Shown: piece after piece, positions 49,681 through 57,872 of the stretch
Layout: every line of letters starts with the position of its first letter
Position numbering within the stretch: position 1 is the stretch's first letter
Source: Dactylosporangium fulvum
Lineage (GTDB): Bacteria > Actinomycetota > Actinomycetes > Mycobacteriales > Micromonosporaceae
Assembly: GCF_025137375.1 (NCBI RefSeq)
Contig: NZ_CP073720.1
Coordinates: forward strand, 7,030,501 to 7,094,500
Direction of reading: 5' to 3'
DNA length: 64,000 nt
Position numbers and translations under genes: made by a program
Notes under the pieces: generated by a model
Told to the model about the DNA's origin: nothing
What the model saw: the letters and a program-made list of their open reading frames with translations, nothing else
Database searches by the model: none

Positions 49681-50561
49681 GTGCCTCTCCTTGTTGGCGT
49701 CGACATCGCCGGCCCACCGGCGGTGTCGAACTCGTCGATGAGTTGCTGCGATGCCTCGAAGAACGGCGTGCCGACCATCGCGCCGTCGACGACCGCGATC
49801 CGCCGGCCGCCTTCCGATCCGGCCGCCACCACCCGTCTGGCATGCTCCAGCGTGCCGGCGTCCGGTGAGTACATCTCGTTGATGACCGGGACCTGCCGGG
49901 GATGGATCGCGACCTTGCCGCTGAACCCGAGCGCCCGTGACCGCGTCGCCTCGTCCCGCAGCGTCGCGATGTCCGCGACCTCGAACGTGGGTGCGTCGAT
50001 CACCTCGATGCCGGCGGCTCGCGCGCTGTTGACCACCAGTGACCGCGCCGACACCAGCGTCTCCCAGGAGAGCCGGGCGCCCGCCGCGAACGCGTAGTCG
50101 GCGGCGCCGAAGCTCAGCGCCCGCAGCCTCGGCGACGCCGTCGCGATCAGGTCGAGGTTCGTCAACCCGCGCGGGGTCTCGACGATCGCGATGAGCTCCA
50201 CGTCGGGACAGCTGCGGGCGAGGATCCGTGCCGCGATCTCGATGTCGCGCGGCGACTCGACCATCGGCAGCACGACGATGTCCGGGCTCACCCGGTACGC
50301 CTGTACGGCCAGCAGGTCCCTCAGGCCGTCGGACACGGTGATGGCGTTGACACGGACGGCGCGGCGCACCGGCACCGCACGGGACGTGGTGAAGAAGCCC
50401 TCGGCCAGGGTCCGGGCATTCGCCTTCTCATCCGGCGGAATCGAATCCTCCAGGTCCACGAGGCAGATGTCCGCGCCCGACCGCAGCCCGGCCTCGTAAC
50501 GGTCAACCGCCGAAGCGGGCGTGGACAGCAATGAACGGCAGTACCGGGTGTACTTCATCAC
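49677..50561 (-). CDS. HpcH/HpaI aldolase family CoA-ester lyase (CitE-like)
   Basis: 294 residues. GADICLVDLEDSIPPDEK carries the metal-binding acids, VNAITVSDGLRDL the substrate Arg/Asn area, IVETPRGLTNLD the conserved Glu and SFGAADYAF the C-terminal loop. Family members cleave or form malyl-CoA, beta-methylmalyl-CoA and citramalyl-CoA. In mycobacteria a CitE-like gene (Rv2498c) also sits by a MaoC gene. Here the CitE, oxoamine synthase, MaoC order suggests that they make or use one acyl-CoA for the synthase. Starts 21 bases after the ATP-grasp gene. Confidence 0.87.
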   Translation of the reverse strand: MMKYTRYCRSLLSTPASAVDRYEAGLRSGADICLVDLEDSIPPDEKANARTLAEGFFTTSRAVPVRRAVRVNAITVSDGLRDLLAVQAYRVSPDIVVLPMVESPRDIEIAARILARSCPDVELIAIVETPRGLTNLDLIATASPRLRALSFGAADYAFAAGARLSWETLVSARSLVVNSARAAGIEVIDAPTFEVADIATLRDEATRSRALGFSGKVAIHPRQVPVINEMYSPDAGTLEHARRVVAAGSEGGRRIAVVDGAMVGTPFFEASQQLIDEFDTAGGPAMSTPTRRGT

Positions 50562-50582
50562 GACTCCAATCGGGGCGACGGC

Positions 50583-51923
50583 TCACAGCAGCGCGGCCGG
50601 GTGGTGAAAAACCGGGGTGACCCTGCGCAGCTGCGAATCGTTGTCCAACATCAGCGTCCGTGCGGACGTGCCCGCGAAACCGTCCGGCATGACGAACGAG
50701 CTCCAGGTCGTGTGCCACACCTCGGGTTGTCCGGTGTCGGGGTCGATCATCGTCTCCGGGCGCGGTGACACCCGCTGCTGGACGACGTACCCACTGCCGA
50801 CGAGGTCGGTCAGCGCTTCCTTCCACACCGTGTCGCTGACGCGCCACCCGGCGATGATCCCGGCACCGCTGTGGCCCAGGCTGGGCTTGAGAATCAGGTC
50901 GCTGCGGGCCTGCATGCAGTGGTCGATCAGATCAACGGTTTCCGCGCCGACCTCTGCCGGCCCGTCGGCCAGCGTTCGTGTCCACGGCAGCACCCGATCG
51001 ACCAGTTCACGCTCGGCAACCGTGAGCGCAGTGCGACACCGGGGATCACCCAGCAGCGCGAGACATCCCTTGCTCGCGTAGAGCTTGCTGTTCAGCGTGG
51101 TCCACAGCAGGACCCGCCCGTCCTGGTGTGCGCGGATGACGGGCTCGATCGCCTGTTCCCCGTCCGGATCGGCGATCACCTCGTCCTCGGTGAAATAGCG
51201 CAGCACCACGTCGACCGGCCGGCCGTGCAGGTGCAGCCGGCCCTTGCGTTCGGTCAGCTGGCTGACCTCACCGAGCAACGTCTCCAGGCCGAACCCGCAC
51301 AGCATGTCCTGGAAGGACAGGCTCGCGGCCAGATAGTCGTTCATGCCGTTGTCCGGCTCGATCAGCGCGACCACCGGGTCGGCCCCACCGGTCAACTCGG
51401 CCGCCGCGGACCGCAGCGTCTGCGCGAGATGGCGGCCCGTGTCCTCGTACGCCAGCCGGTGCCGCTCGGCGAAGCCGGTGAAGGCGTCCACGTCGAGCCA
51501 TGCCGCCGCGAGTGCCGCGGTGTCGATCCCGCCGAGTTCGCTGCCGATGTTGTATTCCAGCACCCTCAGCCCGGTGCCGTCGTGGTAGGCATCGGCGCGG
51601 CCGTAGAGCGGTGGCGGGCCGTCCAGCCGGCTCAGCAGGGCCGCCCGCCGGGCGTCGATCCCCACAGCGGCGCAGTAGCCGCCGAGGTCGCCGGCGAAGA
51701 GCCGATCCGGCATCGACACCATCAGGTGGAACAGCGCCGCCAGGTCGTCCGCGAAGCCGAACATCTCGGCCGCTTCGATGAACAACGGCCGGGGCAGCAT
51801 CCACTCGCCCCAGCGCAGGGCGAAGCGCTCCGGCAACCGTTGCCGGGCAGCGGCCGCCGCGCCGATCAGCCCGGAGTCACCAGCGCGGCACTGTTGCAGG
51901 TACGTCCTGGTGACATCGTCCAT
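50583..51923 (-). CDS. ATP-grasp-like protein of unfamiliar type (glutathionylspermidine-synthase-like)
   Basis: 446 residues. LRVLEYNIGSELGGID and VVALIEPDNGMNDY in the first half and SDLILKPSLGHSGAGIIAG followed by YVVQQRVSPRPE in the second half resemble the ATP/Mg sites of circularly permuted ATP-grasp proteins (glutathionylspermidine synthase C-domain, and proteins in natural-product clusters). I do not recognise a named member. It would join a carboxylate to an amine through an acyl phosphate. It follows a hairpin and may have its own promoter; the CitE gene begins 21 bases after its stop. Confidence 0.68.
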   Translation of the reverse strand: MDDVTRTYLQQCRAGDSGLIGAAAAARQRLPERFALRWGEWMLPRPLFIEAAEMFGFADDLAALFHLMVSMPDRLFAGDLGGYCAAVGIDARRAALLSRLDGPPPLYGRADAYHDGTGLRVLEYNIGSELGGIDTAALAAAWLDVDAFTGFAERHRLAYEDTGRHLAQTLRSAAAELTGGADPVVALIEPDNGMNDYLAASLSFQDMLCGFGLETLLGEVSQLTERKGRLHLHGRPVDVVLRYFTEDEVIADPDGEQAIEPVIRAHQDGRVLLWTTLNSKLYASKGCLALLGDPRCRTALTVAERELVDRVLPWTRTLADGPAEVGAETVDLIDHCMQARSDLILKPSLGHSGAGIIAGWRVSDTVWKEALTDLVGSGYVVQQRVSPRPETMIDPDTGQPEVWHTTWSSFVMPDGFAGTSARTLMLDNDSQLRRVTPVFHHPAALL

Positions 51924-51955
51924 GGTGCTGCCCCCTGTTCCACGAACCGGCCGGA

Positions 51956-51972
51956 TCGCGGCGACGCCGCGA
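51956..51972 (-). terminator. Hairpin between exporter gene and ATP-grasp sub-operon
   Basis: Arms TCGCGGC and GCCGCGA with a 3-base loop lie in the 125-base gap (51924-52048), the largest gap of the leftward cluster. It may separate an upstream tailoring unit from the downstream ATP-grasp/CitE/oxoamine synthase/MaoC unit. Two GATAGC copies nearby could be promoter elements. Confidence 0.45.
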
Positions 51973-52048
51973 CCCCGACGCAGGTCACGGTGCCGAGTCC
52001 AGCTATCCGCCCGCTATCGAGTCGCTGTCGAGCCGGTGGACGGCCGGG

Positions 52049-53329
52049 TCAGGCCAGGTGCGGATCGCCCGGCGCGGCGTCGCCGGGGCCATCCGCCGTG
52101 GGCATCCGCGAGCCCAGGACGCGCCAGGTCGCCGCGGCCACGGCCACCGCCACCACAAAGCCGATCCAGTACGGCGCCGTCACCCCGAACGTCGCGGTGA
52201 CCACACCGCCGAGCAGCGCGCCGATCGCATTGCCTCCGGCGGCAAGGAACAGATACGCGCTGTTGACCCGGCCGAGCATGGAGCCGGGGGTGAGCCGCTG
52301 CCGCAGCGACGCCACCACGATCGTCCACAGTGCACCGTGGATGCCGAACACGCCCAGTGCCAGCCCCGCGACGACGGGGCTGTCCGATACCGCCAGGCAG
52401 AGATGGAACGCGGCCTCGACCACCAGCCCCGCCCGCAGGGTCACCCGCGCCGTGAAGCGCCGGACGAACCACTCACCGAACAGCGAGCCGACCAGACCCC
52501 CGACGGCGAGCGCGGTGAACAGCAGGCCGTATCCGACCGAACCGAGGCCCAGTCGCTCGGTCGCGAGGAGGGCGAGAATGGCCAGAGCGGCGGTCAGGGT
52601 GACGTTGAGCAGACCGATCAGCACCGCCAGGGTGCGCAGCAGCCGGTGTGCCAGCAGCCAGCGAGCACCTTCGAGGATGTCGGTCCGCAACGAACGCCGG
52701 TGACCGGGCGGCGAGGTGCGGGGGCCGACGGCCCGGCCGGAGGTCCCTGGCAGCATCGGCAGCATCGCCAGCAACACCGCGCTGACCGCGAACGAGGCGC
52801 CGTCGATGACAAACGGGGCAGCAGCCGAGGCGGCGAACAGGAAACCGCCGAGCGGGCCGGCGAGCATGTCATGCGCGACGGTACGGGCGGCGCCGAGCCG
52901 GCCGTTGGCGCGCTCCAGCAGGTCCGGTGGGACGAGTGCGGGCATCATGGACAGGCCGGCGGCCCGGAACAGGGTCTCGCCGGTGCCGAACAGCAACAGC
53001 GCCGCATACAGCAGCCAGACGCCACCCCGGTCCAGCGCCACGCCGACGCCCAGCGCACCGGCCGCGACGGCTCGGCACGCGTCCACGGCCACCATCGTGC
53101 GGCGCCGGTCGAGGCGGTCCACCAGCGCGCCGCTGACGAGTGAGAAGAGCAGCCACGGCAGCGTGGCCGCGAACATCGTCCCGGAGACCAGCAGCGGGCT
53201 GCCGGTCGTCGACAACACCAGCAGCGGTGCGGCTACCCGGGTCATCCCGTCTCCCAGCGACGAGACGGTCGTGGCGGTCCAGAAGTACGCGAACCCGGTG
53301 CCGAGCCCGCGGGAGGTCGTGCTCGCCAC
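52049..53329 (-). CDS. MFS transporter (probable product exporter)
   Basis: 426 residues with about 12 spans. The start FWTATTVSSLGDGMTRVAAP and LVDRLDRRRTMVAVDACRAV (the A-motif loop) fit the MFS_3/EntS-like exporter group, and GEWFVRRFTARVTLRAGLV is the second-half equivalent. The C-terminus is short and polar. GTG starts immediately after the TAG of the dioxygenase gene, so it is co-expressed with tailoring genes, as expected for self-resistance by export. Confidence 0.87.
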   Translation of the reverse strand: MASTTSRGLGTGFAYFWTATTVSSLGDGMTRVAAPLLVLSTTGSPLLVSGTMFAATLPWLLFSLVSGALVDRLDRRRTMVAVDACRAVAAGALGVGVALDRGGVWLLYAALLLFGTGETLFRAAGLSMMPALVPPDLLERANGRLGAARTVAHDMLAGPLGGFLFAASAAAPFVIDGASFAVSAVLLAMLPMLPGTSGRAVGPRTSPPGHRRSLRTDILEGARWLLAHRLLRTLAVLIGLLNVTLTAALAILALLATERLGLGSVGYGLLFTALAVGGLVGSLFGEWFVRRFTARVTLRAGLVVEAAFHLCLAVSDSPVVAGLALGVFGIHGALWTIVVASLRQRLTPGSMLGRVNSAYLFLAAGGNAIGALLGGVVTATFGVTAPYWIGFVVAVAVAAATWRVLGSRMPTADGPGDAAPGDPHLA

Positions 53330-54205
53330 CTAACGAACAGTCCGTCGGCCCGCTGCCCCGGTCGTGAGCGTGCCGCCGGGAGGCAGGCGCCGGATCCGTT
53401 CGGTGACCGCGCCCGGCAACGGGCCGGCGGCGATCCGAAGCGGCTCGGTGTCACGCCCGACCAGGTATGCCGGCCGGGGTTCACCCGGCCACGACGGCAG
53501 GTTCGCCACGTCGTTGTACGTCACGATCATGAGACGTCGCGGCACCGGTGAGATGTTCGGGGCGGAGCCGTGCACGATCTCGGGCGAGAAGAACACCGCC
53601 GAACCGGCCGGCCCCTTGAGTGCGTGCATGCCGTGGACCCGGACCAGGTCGGCAAGATCCTCGCGAGTGAGAGCGATGTCGTCGGGGTCCAGGTGCTGTG
53701 CCGAACGGACACCGCGCCGGCGGTCGACCCGGCGGACCCCCGCCCGGTGCGAGCCCGGGACCACGACGACCGGCCCGTTGAACTCGGTCGCTTCGTCGAG
53801 GAACACCCCGATGTTCACCTGCCGTGGTGCCGGCAGGCCGTCCGCGATCCGCCAGGCCGGATAGTCCTGGTGCCAGGACCACTTGTCCCCGCCGAAGGCC
53901 GGCTTGGCGTTCACCTTGAATTGATAGACATAGACGCATTCGGTGAGTAGCTGCTGGACGGGCACCAGCAGGCGGGAATCACGCACCACCCGCGCGAAGA
54001 GCGGCTCCCGCTCGTGGGAGGCATACACCGTGCGGACCGCCTCGCCGCCGTCCTCGACGATCCGCTGCGGACCGGGCCTTCCGCTGTCCCGGCTGTACGC
54101 CTCGGTGAGCGCCCGGACCTCTTGCGCGTCGAACAGCGACTCGACGGTGAGAAACCCGTCCCGATGGTATGCCTCAACCTGTTCATGACTGAGCCGCATC
54201 GTCAC
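53330..54205 (-). CDS. PhyH-type Fe(II)/2-oxoglutarate dioxygenase
   Basis: 291 residues from GTG 54205, which overlaps the previous TGA; ATG at 54199 is an alternative two codons later. Iron ligands are seen in WSWHQDYPAW (His-x-Asp, near residue 108) and in EIVHGSAPN (distal His), with the 2-oxoglutarate Arg in PVPRRLMIVTYN. The stretch NIGVFLDEATEFNGPVVVVP is typical of EctD and proline-hydroxylase-like members. It probably hydroxylates or desaturates an amino-acid-derived intermediate. The hydroxyl group made could be the target of the carbamoyltransferase encoded just upstream (inference). Confidence 0.87.
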   Translation of the reverse strand: MTMRLSHEQVEAYHRDGFLTVESLFDAQEVRALTEAYSRDSGRPGPQRIVEDGGEAVRTVYASHEREPLFARVVRDSRLLVPVQQLLTECVYVYQFKVNAKPAFGGDKWSWHQDYPAWRIADGLPAPRQVNIGVFLDEATEFNGPVVVVPGSHRAGVRRVDRRRGVRSAQHLDPDDIALTREDLADLVRVHGMHALKGPAGSAVFFSPEIVHGSAPNISPVPRRLMIVTYNDVANLPSWPGEPRPAYLVGRDTEPLRIAAGPLPGAVTERIRRLPPGGTLTTGAAGRRTVR

Positions 54206-55965
54206 CACCGCTCACGTTCGTCGGGTCCGCCGTCGGCCGGGGACGACCGCTGGTACAGCACGCCCTCGCTGTAGACCAGGCCGGCGCGGCCCCACTCGAT
54301 CGCCGACGCCACATCCGGGAAGAAGCCGCGACCGGCCAGGTTCGCGCTGGTGTTGCACAGCACCGGCACGCCGCTGTGCCGGTGATAGCACTCCAGCACC
54401 TCGGCCAGGAACGGATCGTCCGAGGCGGACACCGTCTGGAGACGTGCGGTGCCGTCCAGGTGCACCACCGCCGGAATCCTCGACACCCACTCCGGCCGCA
54501 CCCGGTGGTCGAACAGCATGTACGGATCCGGCACTCCGGGGTCGAAGATCTCCGGCGCCCGATCGACAAGACAGACCGGGGCGACCGGCCGGTACGGCTC
54601 CCGGCCCTTCATCCGGTTGAGCCGGTCCCGCATCGCAGGTGAGGTGGCAGCCGCAAGTATGCTGCGCCCACCGAGGGCCCGCGGGCCCAGCTCGGCCCGT
54701 CCGTTCAGCACCACCACCGGTTCGCCCGTCTCGTGCAGGACCTGGGCGAGACCGGACGCGCTGGTTCGCGCCGCGGTCCAGCCGGGCGGCAGCGCGCCGG
54801 GCGGCGGCCCGAGCCTGGGCCCGGACCGCAGTTGCCAGGCCAGTGGCACCAGCCCGGTGTGCTGCGCGAGGCCGAGTGCCGCCGCACCGATCGCAGAACC
54901 GCTGTCGTTGGGAAACGGGGGCACCCACACGTCGCGGAAGATCGGGAGCGCCCGCAGAGCGCTGTTCCACTTGATGTTCAGCGCGCAGCCGCCGACCAGG
55001 CACAGGTTCCAGGGCCCCTCGGCGGCCGGCGAATCCGGCATGGCCGACCAGTGCTCCACCATCGCGGTGATCCGCTCGACCAGCAGACGTTCGAGGAACA
55101 CGTGGATGCTCGCCAGCACGTCCTCGTCGGACACGCCGAGCGGACGGACCCCGTCCCGCAGACTCGCGAACAGCTCGTACACCGGCGGCCGGGACGGCTC
55201 GAAGAGGCTGCCGTATCCCCCGACCGACTTCCGGTAGAGCACCGCCGGTTCGGCGTCGCTTTCGAAGATCCGGTGGAACGCCTCCGCGAGCATGCTCAGC
55301 ACCTCCGGGCGGGCCGTGCCCAGGGCGATGTACGCCATGAGTTTGCCGGCGATCGACAGCTCGTCGGCCTTGGTCGCCTGTGACACCCCCCGCTGCGGCC
55401 CGAAGTTCAGCCCGGCGATCGCGTACGCATGGCCGATGAGCGGAAACAGGTGACCCAGCGATCGCACCCCGTGTGCCGGGTCGGCCCAGTAGAGCATCGG
55501 AAAGAGCCCGCCGTCCCAGATCAGCACGAACGACGGCTCACCGCGAACGGCGTACGGGCTGGACCCGTACCCGCTGGCCAGGTGACCGGCGGCGTGCGGA
55601 TAGCTGGTGTAGCGCAGCGGTGTGCCGCTGATCGTGAAGCTGCCGGACAGGCTGGGCCGCAACAGGTCCGGTGCGTGCTCGCTCTCGCGATAGGGTCCGA
55701 TCGGGATGACGAGGGGATCGCCGCCGTCGGAACGGTGCAGCACGTGCGTCCGGTCGCCGTCCCAGCCGTCGATCACCCACTCGTCGACGTCGTCCACGGT
55801 GTAGCCGAAGTCGGCGAGGATGTCGGCCACGTGACGCAGGTCCTCGATCGCACTGTAACGGCGCCCGTTGGCACGCTTCTCCATCTCCATGCTGAACACG
55901 AGACGGTCGCCGTCGAGAACCGCGACCGCGCCGTCATGGGTCAGCTTGAGACCACAGATGATCAT
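54202..55965 (-). CDS. O-carbamoyltransferase, NodU/TobZ/CmcH family
   Basis: 587 residues from ATG 55965. The N-terminal Kae1-like domain has ICGLKLTHDGAVAVLDGD, YPHAAGHLASGYGSSPY (metal-binding His pair), CLVGGCALNIKWN and FPNDSGSAIGAAAL. The C-terminal YrdC-like domain has GRAELGPRALGGRSIL and VLCNTSANLAG. It transfers a carbamoyl group from carbamoyl phosphate/ATP to a hydroxyl of the product. It starts 20 bases after the mutase large-subunit stop. Family membership is firm; the acceptor is unknown. Confidence 0.92.
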   Translation of the reverse strand: MIICGLKLTHDGAVAVLDGDRLVFSMEMEKRANGRRYSAIEDLRHVADILADFGYTVDDVDEWVIDGWDGDRTHVLHRSDGGDPLVIPIGPYRESEHAPDLLRPSLSGSFTISGTPLRYTSYPHAAGHLASGYGSSPYAVRGEPSFVLIWDGGLFPMLYWADPAHGVRSLGHLFPLIGHAYAIAGLNFGPQRGVSQATKADELSIAGKLMAYIALGTARPEVLSMLAEAFHRIFESDAEPAVLYRKSVGGYGSLFEPSRPPVYELFASLRDGVRPLGVSDEDVLASIHVFLERLLVERITAMVEHWSAMPDSPAAEGPWNLCLVGGCALNIKWNSALRALPIFRDVWVPPFPNDSGSAIGAAALGLAQHTGLVPLAWQLRSGPRLGPPPGALPPGWTAARTSASGLAQVLHETGEPVVVLNGRAELGPRALGGRSILAAATSPAMRDRLNRMKGREPYRPVAPVCLVDRAPEIFDPGVPDPYMLFDHRVRPEWVSRIPAVVHLDGTARLQTVSASDDPFLAEVLECYHRHSGVPVLCNTSANLAGRGFFPDVASAIEWGRAGLVYSEGVLYQRSSPADGGPDERERW

Positions 55966-55985
55966 TGGCTCGCCTCCGTGGGTCG

Positions 55986-57368
55986 TTACTCGTCGGCCGA
56001 CACGGATGCCAGCCATGCGTGGGCGTCGGAGAAGTAGTTCACGTCGGCCGAGATGACGTCGATGAGCGGGCGGCTCCGGACACCGGCGAGGCGGCGCGTG
56101 TGGTGGCGCCGGGTGGCCGCGGAGAGCGGCAGGTGCCCGACGTCGCGGTATCGAATCGCGCCGGTGCCGTCGCGTTGCGGCACGACCGCCGACCGCGCGT
56201 GGACGCTCGCGCTGAACGGCACGTCCAGTTGTCCCTTGGCGAACGCGTCCACGATCCCGGCGGCCAGGTCGGGACGGTCGAGGACAGGATCGACGATCTC
56301 GGCGACCTCGCGCTCGAGCCAATGCTGTTCCTCGGCGATCCGGTCCTCGTCGAGCCGGACGAAGTCCAGCAGTCCACTCGTGCCCAGCGCGGCGGTGCGG
56401 ACGCCGTGTGCGCTCGCCGCCGCGTCGGGAATCCCGTACGCCTCCTGGTTGGTCTTGCACACCACCTTCGTCGCCCTGCCGAGCCGTGCCACCAGGCCGC
56501 CGTACAGGATGAGCGCGTCCGCCTCGGGCTGCCGGCGGGGGAAGACTCCCATGAACTCGTGCAGCACCGGATAGACCTCTACGCCGGCGGGGAGGTAGCG
56601 CTGTCCCAGCGACCGGATGCTGCGCAGGGCCGCGATGTCCTGGTGCGCTTCACCGCCCTGCGGGTACGCGATCGACACGCAGCCGACACCCTCCTCGATC
56701 GCGAGGCGCGCCTCCAGCAGCGCCACGGCGAGGCTGATCGACGGCGGCATCAGCACCGCGGTCAGCGTGCCGAACAGTTCCCGGTCCACGAGCACGCCGT
56801 CGCGGGCGAGCCGGCCGCAGGCCGCGTCCACCCGGCGCCATGCGGCGAGCGAGTCGGCCAGCGGCACGGCCTTGGAGTAGGGCAGGTTGTAGCTGATTCC
56901 GCCGCCTTCGAATGAGCTGATCCCCGCTGCCACGCTGACCGCGAAGAGCTCCCGTGCGTCCGGTGAGCCGTGCCGCACCTCCAGCGGGACGTCGACCGCG
57001 TCGACCAGCTCGCGGGCCCGGTGCCAGCCGTGTGCCACGAGGGGGTAGCCGTTGAGGTCGGCAGGCTGCTCCCGGAGGACCCGCGCGGCGGCGGTGAACT
57101 GCCGCAGCCGGGTGTACGAGTCGATGGTCACCGACAGCATTCCCGGTCCGGTCCGGGCAAGCCCGCGGAGCAGGTCGACCATCTGCTCGTGCCCGCCGAC
57201 GCCGCACCGCGGTTGGACGAACGGCCGGCCCGAGAGGTCCGCGGCGCGCAGCGCGTCGACCGGCCGCCGGCCCGGATGGGTCGCCAGCCGCGCGGTGATC
57301 TCCGCCGAGTCGGGCAGCCCGGTGACGACCTCGGCGGACAGTTCGAGCATCTCCAACAGGTCAGGCAC
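55986..57368 (-). CDS. glmE: Glutamate (methylaspartate) mutase large subunit, GlmE/MutE-like
   Basis: 460 residues from GTG 57368, overlapping the small-subunit stop by 8 bases. Family hallmarks are intact: FVQPRCGVGGHEQM with the first substrate-binding Arg, MLSVTIDSYTRLRQF with the second, EVRHGSPDARELF with the third (the arginine claw), and ISSFEGGGISYNLPYSK with the catalytic Glu and Tyr. With adenosylcobalamin it converts L-glutamate to (2S,3S)-3-methylaspartate. In actinomycete secondary metabolism this pair supplies methylaspartate (friulimicin, vicenistatin) or serves nikkomycin synthesis (SanU/SanV). Placed between the small subunit and the carbamoyltransferase. Confidence 0.9.
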   Translation of the reverse strand: MPDLLEMLELSAEVVTGLPDSAEITARLATHPGRRPVDALRAADLSGRPFVQPRCGVGGHEQMVDLLRGLARTGPGMLSVTIDSYTRLRQFTAAARVLREQPADLNGYPLVAHGWHRARELVDAVDVPLEVRHGSPDARELFAVSVAAGISSFEGGGISYNLPYSKAVPLADSLAAWRRVDAACGRLARDGVLVDRELFGTLTAVLMPPSISLAVALLEARLAIEEGVGCVSIAYPQGGEAHQDIAALRSIRSLGQRYLPAGVEVYPVLHEFMGVFPRRQPEADALILYGGLVARLGRATKVVCKTNQEAYGIPDAAASAHGVRTAALGTSGLLDFVRLDEDRIAEEQHWLEREVAEIVDPVLDRPDLAAGIVDAFAKGQLDVPFSASVHARSAVVPQRDGTGAIRYRDVGHLPLSAATRRHHTRRLAGVRSRPLIDVISADVNYFSDAHAWLASVSADE

Positions 57369-57804
57369 CGGACGGGCTCCTCGGTCGCGATGCCACGATC
57401 GTGTCGAGCAACGGCAGCAGCTCGTGCAGGTCCCGCAGGACGTGGTCGACGCCCAGCTCGGTGAGCCGGCGTACCTCGTCACCGCTCTTGCGGCTGCCCA
57501 CCGAGAGGTTCCCGCCGACGATCACCGGGCATGTCAGCCGGCCGACCGCCCGAAGCGCGGGCAAGTCGCGCAGGTCCTGGGCAGCGTGGCCGTTGATGCT
57601 GCCGATCAGTACCGCGACGGCTTCGGGCCGCGCTGACTGCGCGTCCGCGAACTCCGTGAGCGGGGTGCACACACCGAGGTTGACGACCTCGAAGCCGGAC
57701 TCGCGCAGGTACATCGCGATCAGATGGTTCGCCACCGCGTGCGCATCACTCTCGGCGACGCCGAGGATCAGCACCGGGGTGTGCGATACGGTCCGCCCGG
57801 TCAC
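57361..57804 (-). CDS. glmS: Glutamate (methylaspartate) mutase sigma (B12-binding) subunit with altered motif
   Basis: 147 residues, GTG start with GGGGAGAG upstream. The flavodoxin-like B12 domain is clear: VLILGVAESDAHAVANHLI, FEVVNLGVCTPL, VLIGSINGHAAQDLRDLP, VIVGGNLSVG. The cobalamin motif DxHxxG is D20-A-H22-A-V-A25: the cobalt ligand His is kept but the Gly is Ala. It binds the cofactor for the large subunit encoded directly downstream. Activity is likely but the Gly change should be tested. Confidence 0.9.
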   Translation of the reverse strand: MTGRTVSHTPVLILGVAESDAHAVANHLIAMYLRESGFEVVNLGVCTPLTEFADAQSARPEAVAVLIGSINGHAAQDLRDLPALRAVGRLTCPVIVGGNLSVGSRKSGDEVRRLTELGVDHVLRDLHELLPLLDTIVASRPRSPSGA

Positions 57805-57872
57805 GTCAGCTCTCCCCTCCCACCCGCGGCGGGCCGCCCCACCCTCGACAGGTCGCTCCGGCCCGGCGTCCG

